From Cryptomeria japonica (Eukaryota > Streptophyta > Pinopsida > Cupressales > Cupressaceae): a stretch of 64,000 bases of DNA. Where the stretch lies: the NCBI RefSeq assembly GCF_030272615.1, contig NC_081414.1, forward strand, positions 527,725,137 to 527,789,136. The letters are read 5' to 3'. The first letter of the stretch is position 1; the number at the start of each line of letters is the position of its first letter. Under the pieces are notes generated by a model. That model did not search any database and had not been told where the DNA came from. It worked only from the letters and a program-made list of their open reading frames with translations. Positions 48,750-59,281 of this stretch are shown here, one piece after another. The translations under genes and the position numbers were made by a program.

Positions 48750-49055
48750 TTACAAGTTTCACAATGCACATATGCTCATAGAAAGAAATAGAATAGAAGA
48801 AAGTGATAACAAGATGGAGATGCATATGATATGTCAGAAAAAAGTGTTTTAAAGTTTTATTTTCTATACTCGATATAATAGTTCTATAAATGAAAATGAT
48901 AACCAAGCTACTAAAATAAAGAATGCAAGAAATTAAAAAATGCATTAAATAATTAAGTAATTAATTAAATGCAGCAATGTATGTAAGACAAATCATATTT
49001 TATGCTCTAAAAATTGAAAGATATGCAAGTGTAAGATCTAATGGGTTCACTAAAA
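48750..49055 (-). other. leader and primer-binding region of family D
   Basis: Matches 30984-31352 closely. The top strand ggttcactaaaa next to 49056 corresponds to the primer-binding region of elements A and X. Confidence 0.65.
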
Positions 49056-49646
49056 TAATTGGTGATAATGTGATCAACAAGTATGCCAACATATAATATA
49101 TCTCCTTTCTTTATCATATATGATTTAAAATAGGTGTTAATGGATATGACTTTAGTCCACAAGAGAGAAAAATTGGATTGGATCCATACCTAATTTATGT
49201 TGTGACATGGTTGTGATTATGAATTGATTGGAAGTATATAAGAAACTAGTACACAGAAGGAAATTATGAACTAAACTTGTAGAAATCATGAAACAAAAAA
49301 AATTGTAAAACATATTTAAAAATATAGAAATGAGACACAAATGGGAATGTGATAAAAAACAAAGCCAAACTAAGTAGGATAGGGGCATTGGGTGTTAGAG
49401 TGCTCAGATGTAAAATCTAGTGACAAGGATGATCTTAAGAGGTTTTTGGGTTGCCACCATGTAAAATCAATAAAAAATACTAGTAGGAAACTAGTGATGA
49501 GCACTTGGGTCATGCGATTTTACCCCAAAATTTGGATGATGAACATTGTCTTAATTTGCATACTGTGTATATATATTTAACTCATTGGTAGTCCTAAAAT
49601 TTAGGCCTATACAAATAAAGATGGGGGAAATGGTTGTGTTGTATAA
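49056..49646 (-). repeat. truncated 5' LTR of family D
   Basis: Similar to 31353-31945 over its whole length; similarity ends near 49646 (gttgtgttgtata). The rest of the LTR is missing, replaced by LINE-derived DNA. Confidence 0.7.
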
Positions 49647-49699
49647 CAAAATGCCACCTTCACAATAACAACAATAATGATGAATAAAGATTTCATGCC

Positions 49700-51284
49700 C
49701 TCAAGAGATCATAGGAAAATGAATGAAACCAAATGAAAATTATTACCAACGATTATGGCCATGTTTAATGGGCCTTCCTATTTAAGATTTTGGGTTCTTT
49801 TTGGTTTGGCAATAATTAGATTGAATGGTTTACAAGATATGTTAGTACTTATTCATTTTCAAGGCTAATCAATAGTGAACCCTCTATTATCTTTGGAGCT
49901 TATAGAGGCCTTTTATAGGGTGACCCTCTTTCTCCCTACTTGTTTATCTTAGTGGTTGAACATTTATGGAGATTCATCAAGTCTCATGTGAGGCATGAAT
50001 TGATCCAAGGATGGAGTTGGGGTAATATCCCACCTGCTCACTCTCATTTATAGTTTGTTGATGACACATATTTGATATTTAAGAAAGGATCTAGATTTTT
50101 ACCAAGTGGCCTTGGGGCCAAAAATTAATGAGGATGCATCTTCCATATTTTTATCCAACACCCCTAAGCTTATTCAAACTAGGATTGCTCAAATTATTTA
50201 ATTTTAAATTGGTGCCCTTCCTTTAGTCTATCTTGGTCTACCTCTTGTAGTGGGCTCTTTTACTAGAGGGTTATAAGAGAATATTTTGAAAAAATTTCAT
50301 GGGATACTTTGTCATTAGACCTATAGATGGCTTTCGATTGCTAAGAGAGTGACTCTTTTGAAGCCAATGATCTTGTCTCTTTCCATTTACATATATTTTA
50401 TACTAGCAGCTCCTTCTAGTTTGCTTAAAGAGTTTGAGGTTCTATCGCAATAATTATTATGGGTTGGAAACCTAATTTTGAAGAAGTGGAGTTTGGTTAA
50501 GTGGGACTTTATGTGTATGTTAAAACAAGAGAGGGATCCTAGTATTCAATAGACAAATATTAGTGTTTGAGATTTGGCAATAAAGGTTTATTAGAGGTTG
50601 TGCACTATCCAAGATTAGGATTGGGCTAAGATCCTTACTCCAAAATACTTAAGAGGGGTGGCAAGTAATGATGTTCCTCGAGCTACTCTTTTGGGTTAAG
50701 GTTTTGTGATATGGGACACTCTTAAAAAAGGAGAAGTTAATTAAACAAGGTTTATTTTGGATATGTAATAGAGGCTCTAAGGTATCATTCTGGTTTGATT
50801 CTTGGGATAGGAACCCTCCTATCTTATCATTGTACCTTCACTTTCATTCCGAATATGATAATTTGCTTATTCTTGGTTGGAGAAAAGAGGAAGACTTTAA
50901 AAATTCCTAACACCTAGGTCTAGTGGAAGTGTTTAGATGGAAAGACCCCTAGGAGTAGTTGCTTGGGGGCTTAGAGGAGGATTGTGATGAACTTGCAAAT
51001 ATTTTAGCTAGTAGAGTCTACAATTCATTATTAGGGAGGGATCTTCTTTCTTGGGGCCTAGATCAAAAGGGTAAGTTCTCAAAGAGAATTGACTGTCCTT
51101 GGTGGAAATAGGTTTCGAACAAGTTCTCTTGGCCTAAATGCATTTTTTTCTCTTGGTTGGTGGTACCAAATAGATGCCTAACTTGGGAAAATTTAAGGGA
51201 GGATTTTAGGGTCCTTCTAGAAGTTTTATGTGTTATTCAGTTTCCCTTTTTTAGGGAGATTTGGCTCTTGTGGTGGAGGACTTG
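49700..51284 (+). pseudogene. LINE reverse transcriptase relic
   Basis: On the plus strand in shifting frames: SRLINSEPSIIFGAYRGL, then QGDPLSPYLFILVVEHLWR and HLXFVDDTYLIF (about 49855-50080), the thumb-proximal LPLVYLGLPLVVG and AKRVTLLKPMILSLSIYI (about 50215-50400), and the zinc-binding RT C-terminal region with SFWFDSWDRNPP (about 50790-50820) and CPWWK (about 51100). This is the usual order of a plant L1-type ORF2 without its endonuclease half. Stops occur every few dozen codons. The FVDD catalytic motif is still readable. It separates two LTR pieces of different Gypsy subfamilies. Confidence 0.88.
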
Positions 51285-51285
51285 T

Positions 51286-51485
51286 TTAGTATCGTTAATT
51301 GTACTCCTTTAATTATGAATCCCAATTTCATGCTCTCCTAACACTCATTTTAGTGTTTCCTACTCCTCTATGCATTATAGGACCTTTTCTAACATTAAAT
51401 TAATGTTTAACTCAATAATATGTGTCCTTTCTTATTGTAAAACATCATCCCTCTTATTTCGGCCCTTATTTTAAAGTGTGGCCTT
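51286..51485 (+). repeat. E-type LTR fragment
   Basis: About 200 bases match the first 200 bases of the LTR at 40368, including tctcctaacactcatttta and tctatgcattata. It abuts the LINE relic on the left and passes into another LTR on the right. Confidence 0.75.
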
Positions 51486-51486
51486 T

Positions 51487-52644
51487 AGATTATTGTTTTG
51501 GGGGAGATTGGGATTAGGGTTTCAATTAAGATAATAAATCACTAATAAGCCAAATTTACCAAAACATCAAAAGAGGGGTGAATCCAATATATCTAGGCAT
51601 AATCTAAATAAGGAAAGGGTTGAAATTCTAATTAGATTCACTAGTTATTTTTTGTTACCCACTTTCTTTGTTGAAATTGGAAGGTAATTGTGAAATTAGG
51701 GTAAAACAATGAATAATTGAACTAACTTGTTGAAAATAGATTGCTATAGATATCCCATGAAGCTACAAACTAAGATTTGGGCAAAACAAGATGCTTGGAA
51801 CATGTTTCCAGAAGTTCAGCCTGATTTTATGGGACCAGGTGGTATAGATTCACCATGGTCCTTCGAATTTTTCTTCATCAAAAGATGAACCTTTTCGTCG
51901 TTGTCAACTCTATTAGAATCCCCGAGTACAACTCTTGAGCCTATTTCTTGCACACAAAAAGAGAGGGAAAGATGTTGTGGATAGGGGTTTGCCTTAAGTC
52001 AAACCCTAGTTTGGGAATTAACCTTGAAATTGAAATGAAAATTACTACAAGGTGCTTCCCTTTTGAAGGAGAGGCTAGATTTGAAATGAAATGCTTGTAA
52101 TTGAAATATATCTTGATGAAGTTGTGTTTGATCCTCATACAGGGGTTTTAGGGTTTCATGTAGAATATCTTCAAAGATGGTTGATCATGGATGCCATCTT
52201 GAATGCATTAACTTGACTTCCCTTCTTCTCCAATTCTTGATGAATGACTGATTGCTTTCTCACTTGAATTTTCTAGAGTGTAATTCAAATGGCTTAGAGG
52301 ATTAGGTTTCAAATGAGAGGACTGGACCTCCTTTTATACTTGACCACTTGAAAACAATTTTGAATTTCCAAAGTAGGCCAACACATGATCAAATTTCTTG
52401 CTCATCTAAGATGACTATTATGGGGACAAAAAATGGGCCCTAATTGAGAGGACCAGGACGCCCAGTGCCCTGGTCTTGTCAATCAAGACTAAGTCTTGGA
52501 AGGAAGGCAAATAAGGAGATGAAATGCAGGTCTATGGATGGAGTGAGCAGAATCATAATAGGCATCAGGCACCAAAATCCAAAGCGCCAAGGAAAGGTCT
52601 AAGCGAGGACAAAAATGTATGCAGATACAATTTACAATGCTAGA
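51487..52644 (-). repeat. LTR of Gypsy family B
   Basis: Related along most of its length to the LTR of element A (57286-58538): aaaagaggggt near the left end, then the paired motif GGGACCA...TGGTCC (51818-51850), cacacaaaaagag, and a tttgcctta...tcaaaccc block. A second GC-rich palindrome lies at 52457-52483. The right end is set by the adjoining polypurine tract; the left end is approximate because it meets the E-type fragment. Confidence 0.7.
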
Positions 52645-53361
52645 TTTAGGGCCCACTTTAGTGGGAGTATGAGACTAAGTATACTCATAGTAGAGTACAA
52701 AGTCGCATTGTAAAACTTTCACCAATATATCAAAGAGACAAGACACACCAATCCCCTAGGGATTGTAGGATCTTACTACTCTAATATCAAGATAAAAGGG
52801 ACAACACATGAAAGGAAAAGAGAGAGCATGACTGCACTGGCCTTTTAATATTTGCTTACTATGAGTCATGAAAAATAAAAATATCAAATTACAAAGAAAA
52901 AGACTCTATTTGCAAAGTAACTTTGAGTATTAAAAACATGTGATGGTGTGTGCATAAAGTGTAACATTGAGCAGAGTGTATGCCCCCATGCTAAAGTGAC
53001 TGGATATGCCTTATCAAGAGCAATTTCTTTAAGGTAGTATGCATCCAAAAGACAAGCACATTACCACAATGAGATGCCCCCAAGAAATGACAAAACATGT
53101 AGGAAAATGCACATAAGGGATCCACTAACTCTGGGGTCAGTATGCTCTTATGATAAATAATGTATATCGAGAATATTATATCGAATTGACCTCATCCCCT
53201 AAAGGTAGTGGAACTATGAACACAATGGAAGAAGAGCACAAGAGATAACAAATATGTGTCTTTTTGAGTCAACACATGGAAGAGACCAAAAATATATCTC
53301 AATGCTTTGCATCATCCCCAAGTAAACAACACAAGGCACACATATACAACATATAGAAGAA
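52645..53361 (-). mobile_element. polypurine tract and 3' untranslated region of family B
   Basis: The minus strand has CACTAAAGTGGGCCCTAAA (52645-52663) next to the LTR. The region matches 58539-59220 in order and spacing: ctttcacca, aggatctta, gcatgact, gtatgcccccat, ggggtcagtatg, and a tctcaatgctttgcatc block. It is cut at 53361 by a plus-strand LTR. Confidence 0.75.
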
Positions 53362-53647
53362 TGTTACAATGGGTTAGACCTATTTATTACCTTGCACCAA
53401 CAGAGTAACAAGACCTTGAAGACCGTGAATAGTTGTAGATTATGGATTGTGAGAGAGAGAATGAATTTGTGTGTAAGTGTGAGGGAGGCCAGTGAAAGGC
53501 CCTAAATGTAAATGGATTTGATATGAAATAAAGGTTGTTTGTAAGTTGCAATATTATGTTATTATTATTGAAATTTAAGATATAGAGTGTCTTTGTAGTT
53601 GTGTAGTTGGTTTGTGTTAAAAGGCAGAGTGAGTTGTTGATTTTGCA
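53362..53647 (+). repeat. probable 5' LTR of a short-LTR Gypsy element
   Basis: It starts TGTTACAATGGG exactly where the family B untranslated region breaks, ends TTTTGCA and is followed after five bases by a tRNA-Met-type primer-binding site. No second copy is in the window. Confidence 0.55.
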
Positions 53648-53652
53648 TCAAA

Positions 53653-53664
53653 TGGCATCAGAGC
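53653..53664 (+). other. primer-binding site, initiator tRNA-Met type
   Basis: TGGCATCAGAGC is one base from the canonical TGGTATCAGAGC and lies a few bases after the presumed LTR. Confidence 0.75.
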
Positions 53665-53699
53665 TAGAGGTTTTGAGTGCATAACTAGAGCGTCGAACA

Positions 53700-54260
53700 T
53701 GAGGTAGCCTATATTAGGACCAATGGGTGGACAAAGGAAGCACGATAGAGAAGAAGCTCGAAATAAATACTGCAGGTGAGAGAGAAATTTTGAACAACAT
53801 GAGCTTGAAGCTGTTGATTGGAAGGGTGATCAATATGTTGCTTTGAAGAGGAATACTTAGAATTGAGGAGGTATTGGAATGATTTCGAGAGATGATGTGA
53901 AATGATATCAAAGATGTTATCCAAAATGAGGTGATATTAGCTACAAGAAATGCAAGAGATCATATGAGTGATGAAGGGAGTGAATTGGAAGAACAAGAAC
54001 ACGAAAGAGAAGAAGAACAACCTCTACATGCTGGAGAAGAAGGATTTTTTAGGGCTTTTTTGAGAATCATAAAGAGTAACAAAATAAATGTGGCAAGCTT
54101 TTTTGGAACATTAAATCCAAATGAGTTGATTGATTGGACAGGGTAGTTGGAAGAATACTTTGAAGTGGAGGAAATTAGAGATCTGCAAAGGGTAAAGTTA
54201 GCTCAAACAAAGTTGAAAGGGCATGCTGCATTATAGTGGAAAGATGTCATGCCAAAACTT
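53700..54260 (+). pseudogene. Ty3/Gypsy gag fragment
   Basis: The plus strand contains an acidic linker (EEQEHEREEEQP) followed by FFRAFLRIIKSNKINVASF, GTLNPNELIDW, LEEYFEVEEIRDLQRVKLA and TKLKGHAAL (53931-54236). This is the retrotransposon gag core of chromovirus-like Gypsy elements (LxWxxxLExYFxxxxxxDxxKVxxAxxxLxGxA). A TAG interrupts after IDWTG, another after GHAAL. The element is cut off near 54270 by AT-rich DNA; no zinc knuckle, protease or RT follows. Confidence 0.8.
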
Positions 54261-54269
54261 TTGGGCAAA

Positions 54270-54891
54270 AACGCAACAACAATTTTTTTTATAATAACAC
54301 TAAATTACTTGATGTTCTATGTTCAAAAGGTGTGATAACTTAATTTGTTTTACTAAGAGATATCTCAAGTGAAAGTAAGAATGGGTTTCTAAAGTGAGCG
54401 ATGAATTTTTAAATTAAACTAGAAGACTTAGGTCTTATCTCCAACTCCTAAGCGATTTAATAATCAAATTAGATTTTAATTTACATAACAATTACAATAT
54501 TTCCCATAATCTAAACTGAATAAATTAATCTTGTAAAGTCTACACAACCTTTATAATTAATTAATTCGCCTAAATAAATCCTCCAATTTTAATTATATTA
54601 AGAGTTAATATTAATCCCTTATAATATTTAAATAACTCCAAAATTCATTAAATTAACATTAATACAATTCATTGTATTAATAATAATTAAATAGGCAAAT
54701 ATTTGAAATGTCTCCTACGTCATCAAAAAACATTAATAAGTTGACTTAGTAAATGAATCTTCCTTTAGATAAGCATTTATAATTAAATCAGCCTCTTAAA
54801 AATATAAAATAATCAAATACAATTAAATTACCCCCTTAGGGGTTTAAATAATCATTATAATTAAAAATACCCATTAATAAATATTTATGAA

Positions 54892-54922
<31 letters not shown>

Positions 54923-54982
54923 CCCCTTAGGGGTTTAAATAATCATTATAATTAAAAATACCCATTAATAAATATTTATGAA

Positions 54983-55035
<53 letters not shown>

Positions 55036-55210
55036 TATCTAAACAAGAAAATATAAACTTTCATTATTTTCTTATAAAATAATTTATATTAAAATAACTC
55101 CCCATGAGTTATTATAAAATTCATCCTATTAACCATGGGGAATTTCGCCCCCCAAAACCTTATTTAAATTCAAAACCCCTTATAATATTATTCTTTTAAA
55201 AAGACATGTG
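54270..55210. other. AT-rich block without genes
   Basis: Strongly A/T-rich sequence between a plus-strand gag relic and a minus-strand pol relic. It contains TA microsatellites and a tandem duplication (listed separately). No coding sequence is seen. It may be part of another LTR, but no boundary could be identified. Confidence 0.5.
54832..55032. repeat. 91-bp tandem duplication with (TA)n tracts
   Basis: The unit ccccttaggggtttaaataa... occurs at 54832 and again at 54923, 91 bases apart, each copy ending in a (TA)n run (54897-54922 and about 54989-55032). The second TA run is longer. This is probably a slippage or TA-mediated duplication. Confidence 0.93.
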
Positions 55211-55214
55211 GGTG

Positions 55215-57285
55215 AACCCTTTTTAGGGTTCCCCCTTTTTCTTTACTGCTTGGTCAGGGACAATCGCATAAATTTTACTCCTCAGGATGTAATGCCTAAA
55301 CTTCTTAACTGCTCTTACCTATGCAAAGGCCTGTTTTTCAAGAGCAGAATATCTAACCTTAGCACTTTTGAAAGGAGAGCTCATAAATGCAATAGGCTTG
55401 TCATCCCCTGCTTGCCTCTACGTCAAAACAGTCGCTCCTGAGTGTAGCACAACAAAAGAATATATGTGAAACGACAATGCGTAATCAGGGCTAGTTAGCA
55501 CAGGAGCTTCAGCAATGGATTTCTTGATCTGGGCAAAAGCCACTTTTGCTTCACTTGTCCATTCGACCTTAGCATCCTTCTTCATCATTTCATTCAATGG
55601 CTTGACTATTTTTGCAAACCCAGTAATAAACTTTCTAACAAAATTGATCTCCAAAAGAAAGATCTCATCTCCTTTTTACTACCGGGCATTTGTAACTTCA
55701 ATAATGCTTCTACCCGATCTAGGTCTATAGATATCCCCCTCTCAGAAATTACATGGCCAAGTAGTTTTCCTTCAACCACTCCAAACACACATTTCTTGGG
55801 GTTAAGGGAAATCCCATATCTCTGACATCTCTCCAATACCTTTTGGAGGTGGTCTAGGTGGTCTTCTTTGACCTTGGAAAATATCGTCAAATCGTCCATA
55901 TAGATAACAATGCATTTTCCAATTAGTTCCTTAAAAGCTGTATCCATCGCTCGTTGGAAGGTCGCCCCAACATTAATCAATCCGAATGGCATTCTTTTGT
56001 ACGCATATGTTCCCCACTTCGTCGTAAACGTTGTTTTCATACGATCCTCATAGTTCACTAATACCTGGTTATATCTTGAATAACCATCTAAAAACGACAT
56101 CATTTGCGAACCATTTACTATTTGTAGTACTTCATCCAAAGAAGGGAGCGGGTAATTATCTTTCTCAGAGGATTTGTTGAGATTGCGAAAGTCCATGCAA
56201 TGTCGTATTTCTCCATTCTTTTTCCGCACTGGTACCAAATTGGCAACCCAAGTAGAATGTTGTACCGGAAAAATAATCTTAGCGGAAAGTAATTTTTGTA
56301 CTTCCTTGAAAATCAAGGGTTCTATTAGTGCATTGATCGGGCATTTCTTTTTCCGTAATGGCTTTATGTTAGGTTTTAAAGGAACCGCATGGGTGATAAT
56401 CGTTGTATCGAATGTCTTTAAATATTCATATCCCCATGCTATTACATAAATGAACTCTTTCAAGATCTGTATCAATTTTTCTCTTTCCTTTTGCATGCAA
56501 ATCTTCCCAATATAGACAATCCTCTCTTGTCCTTCTGGACCAATATTATGGGGCTCGTACTTTTCGACATCTGAATCCGTCGTTAGTCTGTCCTTTAATC
56601 TAGGGTTTGAATCAAAAAGTCTCTCTAAGGTGACCATCCCTTTAGGAATAACGTTAGTTGGTAAATCCAAAATATCAGCATTACCTTCAATATTAAGATC
56701 ATCTGATTTGTCTTCCTCATTAATAATTTGATCTTCAAAAGCCCCTGAATTGGCAAGAAAGGATAGAATGTGGGTATCATCCTGGAAGACTTGGAAGTGT
56801 TTGATATTATCAGGTACAACAGGTATAGAGATTAATTCCACAGAGAACTTCTTTAAAGGGGATTGGCTTACTGGTTCTAATGTACTGGCAGCTACGACGA
56901 GTGCATCATGTATTCCGTTGACTTTCCTAGATACCAGTTGAATATCGAAAGCATCAAAATCCTCAATCAGATCCCACACTCTATTCTGATACGCTGCTAA
57001 CCTTTTATCGTGGCATGCATATTGGCTTCGTACTTGTTTAACCACTAACTCAGAATCTCCTTGCACCTTCAAACACTTTGCCCCCTTCTTATGAGCAAAA
57101 AGTGATCCTCTAAATAAGGCCTCATACTCTATCATGTTATTAGTACAAGGGAATTGGAGTCAGTAAGAATCTAAAAGGGTTTTCCCTTTTGTGTTGGTTA
57201 ACTCTATGCCTGCTCCACTGCCTTGCTTGGATCTTGACCCATTGAACTTTAAAAACCATATTTCATCTTTTGGTCTCTTTACATT
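55215..57285 (-). pseudogene. Gypsy pol fragment: RNase H-like domain, RT, RNase H
   Basis: Read on the minus strand from 57285: an RNase H-like domain, FNGSRSKQGSGAG (Asn where the first Asp is expected), IEYEALFRG, VQGDSELVV and a later VNGIHDALVVAAS. A linker follows with NVIPKGMVTLERLF. RT comes next with LVPVRKKNGEIRHCMDFRNL, KDNYPLPSLDE, MPFGLINVGATFQRAMD and YMDD (55891-55902), then KCVFGVVEGKLLGHV. The connection domain and Ty3-type RNase H (FVRKFITGFAKIVKPL, PIAFMSSPFKSA, KKFRHYILRSKIY) end near 55215. A TGA near 57155 and a frameshift near 55660 break it. Integrase is absent. The right end is cut by element A. Confidence 0.9.
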
Positions 57286-58538
57286 TGTAAAGCGGAAAAT
57301 CGCGATCGAACCCTAGTTGTTCTCCCCTCTTCCAACTCCGAGGAGAGAGAAGGGAGGTTCGCTAGGATTCGATGGTTTTCACTTAGGGGAGAGACTTTAC
57401 ATTCAAAAGAGGGGTTGAAACCCACAAGATCCAATCCCACGCAATGCAAGATTGGATGCTAAATGTGTTTCAAGGGTTAAGACAGCAAGGCTACCCTCTT
57501 TTGTAAAGAATGTTGATAGAAGAATTAAGCTAAGCATGCATAGAAAGTGATAAAGATTCGCTTATAAACTGAGTTCGGATTATAGGATGAAGCTGCGGAC
57601 CTGGAATTAGCAGTAAAATGTTGATATGGCGCTGTCCTGCAAATTTGAGCAAAAGTTGTCGGGACGATGGCGCCCGGCACCACGGTCCTCCGAAAAATCC
57701 GCGAAACGAAGGGGGATATGTTCTTCTCTGCACAAGGATTCCAGATCTTCAATTTCAGCCGCGTACCTGCAACCTACACACAGAAAAGCGAAGACGATTG
57801 GGGGGTTAGGGATTAGGGGTTTGCCTTTAGGTCAAACCCCAGTTTTGGAATTAACCAAGAAATGAGCAAGAGCTGTAAATGTAAATGACTGTAAAACAAG
57901 TACTAATACCTTGTTCTAAGGATGTTGGTATCCTTATGTACGAAGGTTTAGATGTTGTATGTTGTATGTTGTATGTAGCATGTAGTATGTGATCTCCTCT
58001 TCAATGGTTGAATCCTTGTCTTGAATGCAACACTTAGCCTTGAATGGAGACTTGAAATGATCAATTGCTTGAAGGAATGCTTGAATGCTTGAATGCTTGA
58101 ATGCTTGAATGCTTGAGTATAGTTTCCACGCTTTGTATACATATCCTCCTCATCCCAAATGAGAGAGAAAAATGTAGTTTATATACTTGCCAATTAGGGT
58201 TAAAAGACTGATTTTCCCGACCTTAGGCCGACCAGGAAATGTAATTTCCAAATTGCAAACAAAAAGACCCGAGACCCCTTAGGAGACCGGGCCCAAAATA
58301 GGACCCAGGGACCAGGGTGCTGGGCGCCCTGGTCCTGAGGGACCATGGCACTGGGCGCTCTGGTCCCACCTCCCGGGACAACAGGGTGCAAGGAGGTTCA
58401 GGCCAGGGTGCTTGAAAAATGTAGTTTTCAGTGTCGTGAGCCAGTTTCGGGGTCTCCATTTAGGTTGCGTGTTGCGTCGCCATCGTGAAGACCGAAATGC
58501 AGTCGAAATTGCAAGTGTCGCAATTTTAGGACGCTACA
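57286..58538 (-). repeat. 3' LTR of element A
   Basis: It is 1253 bp; the top strand starts TGTAAAGCGG and ends ACGCTACA. It contains a GC-rich palindrome at 57659-57690, an octamer array (GAATGCTT, about 58075-58117), a gttgtat array at 57955-57976, and two adjacent GGACCA...TGGTCC palindromes at 58297-58327 and 58338-58367. Confidence 0.93.
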
Positions 58539-58560
58539 TTTAGCCCCCACTTTAGCGGGA
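58539..58560 (-). other. polypurine tract of element A
   Basis: The minus strand reads TCCCGCTAAAGTGGGGGCTAAA, directly before the TGTAGCGTCC start of the LTR. The same tract, with few changes, is seen at 32615, 52645 and (plus strand) 40351. Confidence 0.85.
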
Positions 58561-59281
58561 GTATGTATGCTCATACTTCCGGTAAAGTACAAGGAAACAA
58601 CATTGAAAGACTTTCACCACGTCAAGGAGGCAAGATACACCAAGCCCCCAGTGGACTAAGGATCTTACGACTTCGATTGACAAAGTAAAAGGGAAGATCA
58701 CGAGGGAGAACCATGACTGTCAGTAGTAAGGTTCCCTCACTATGAGTCATGCAAGAAAGATATCAAAAATTGTCAAGGCAAAGCTAAATTTACCAAGAAA
58801 TTTTCAAGTATCTTGAAAAGATATGAACGGGATGTATGCCCCCCTACGTTAAAGCGATCGCACACGCCTCATCGGGGGTGATTGTTTTAACGTAGTGATA
58901 CATATAAGAATGAGAAAGGAAAGGAGCACGTTATCGCAAGGATTTAGCCCCCAAGTGTGAGATAAACCCAAGGATAATAGACACAAAACACAAAGCACGA
59001 GGTGACTTCGCTTTCCTCGGGGTCAGTATGCTGTATGATAAGTCATGTACATATATCATATGTATGTATGCATAATTGTTCTTCATTCCCCAATCAAGGA
59101 AGGTCACCTAGAAGAAGGGAACACATGTGTCTTTTGAGTCAACATGAGAGAGATCGAGAGATCTCAATGCTTTGCATCGTCCTCAAGTAAACAACACTAA
59201 GGACAACAAATAGAAGAATGAGAATAACATATAGAAGAAGTAACGAAAGAGAGGAGGAGAGAATCTGCTATGCTAATGTAA
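58561..59281 (-). other. 3' untranslated region of element A
   Basis: Non-coding; it matches 52664-53361 and 32634-33640 block by block. The coding frame stops at 59282, so pol is absent rather than merely displaced. Confidence 0.8.

Noticed and set aside
55208-55441. plus-strand frame opposite the pol relic
   Set aside because: It is the antisense shadow of the RNase H domain on the minus strand.
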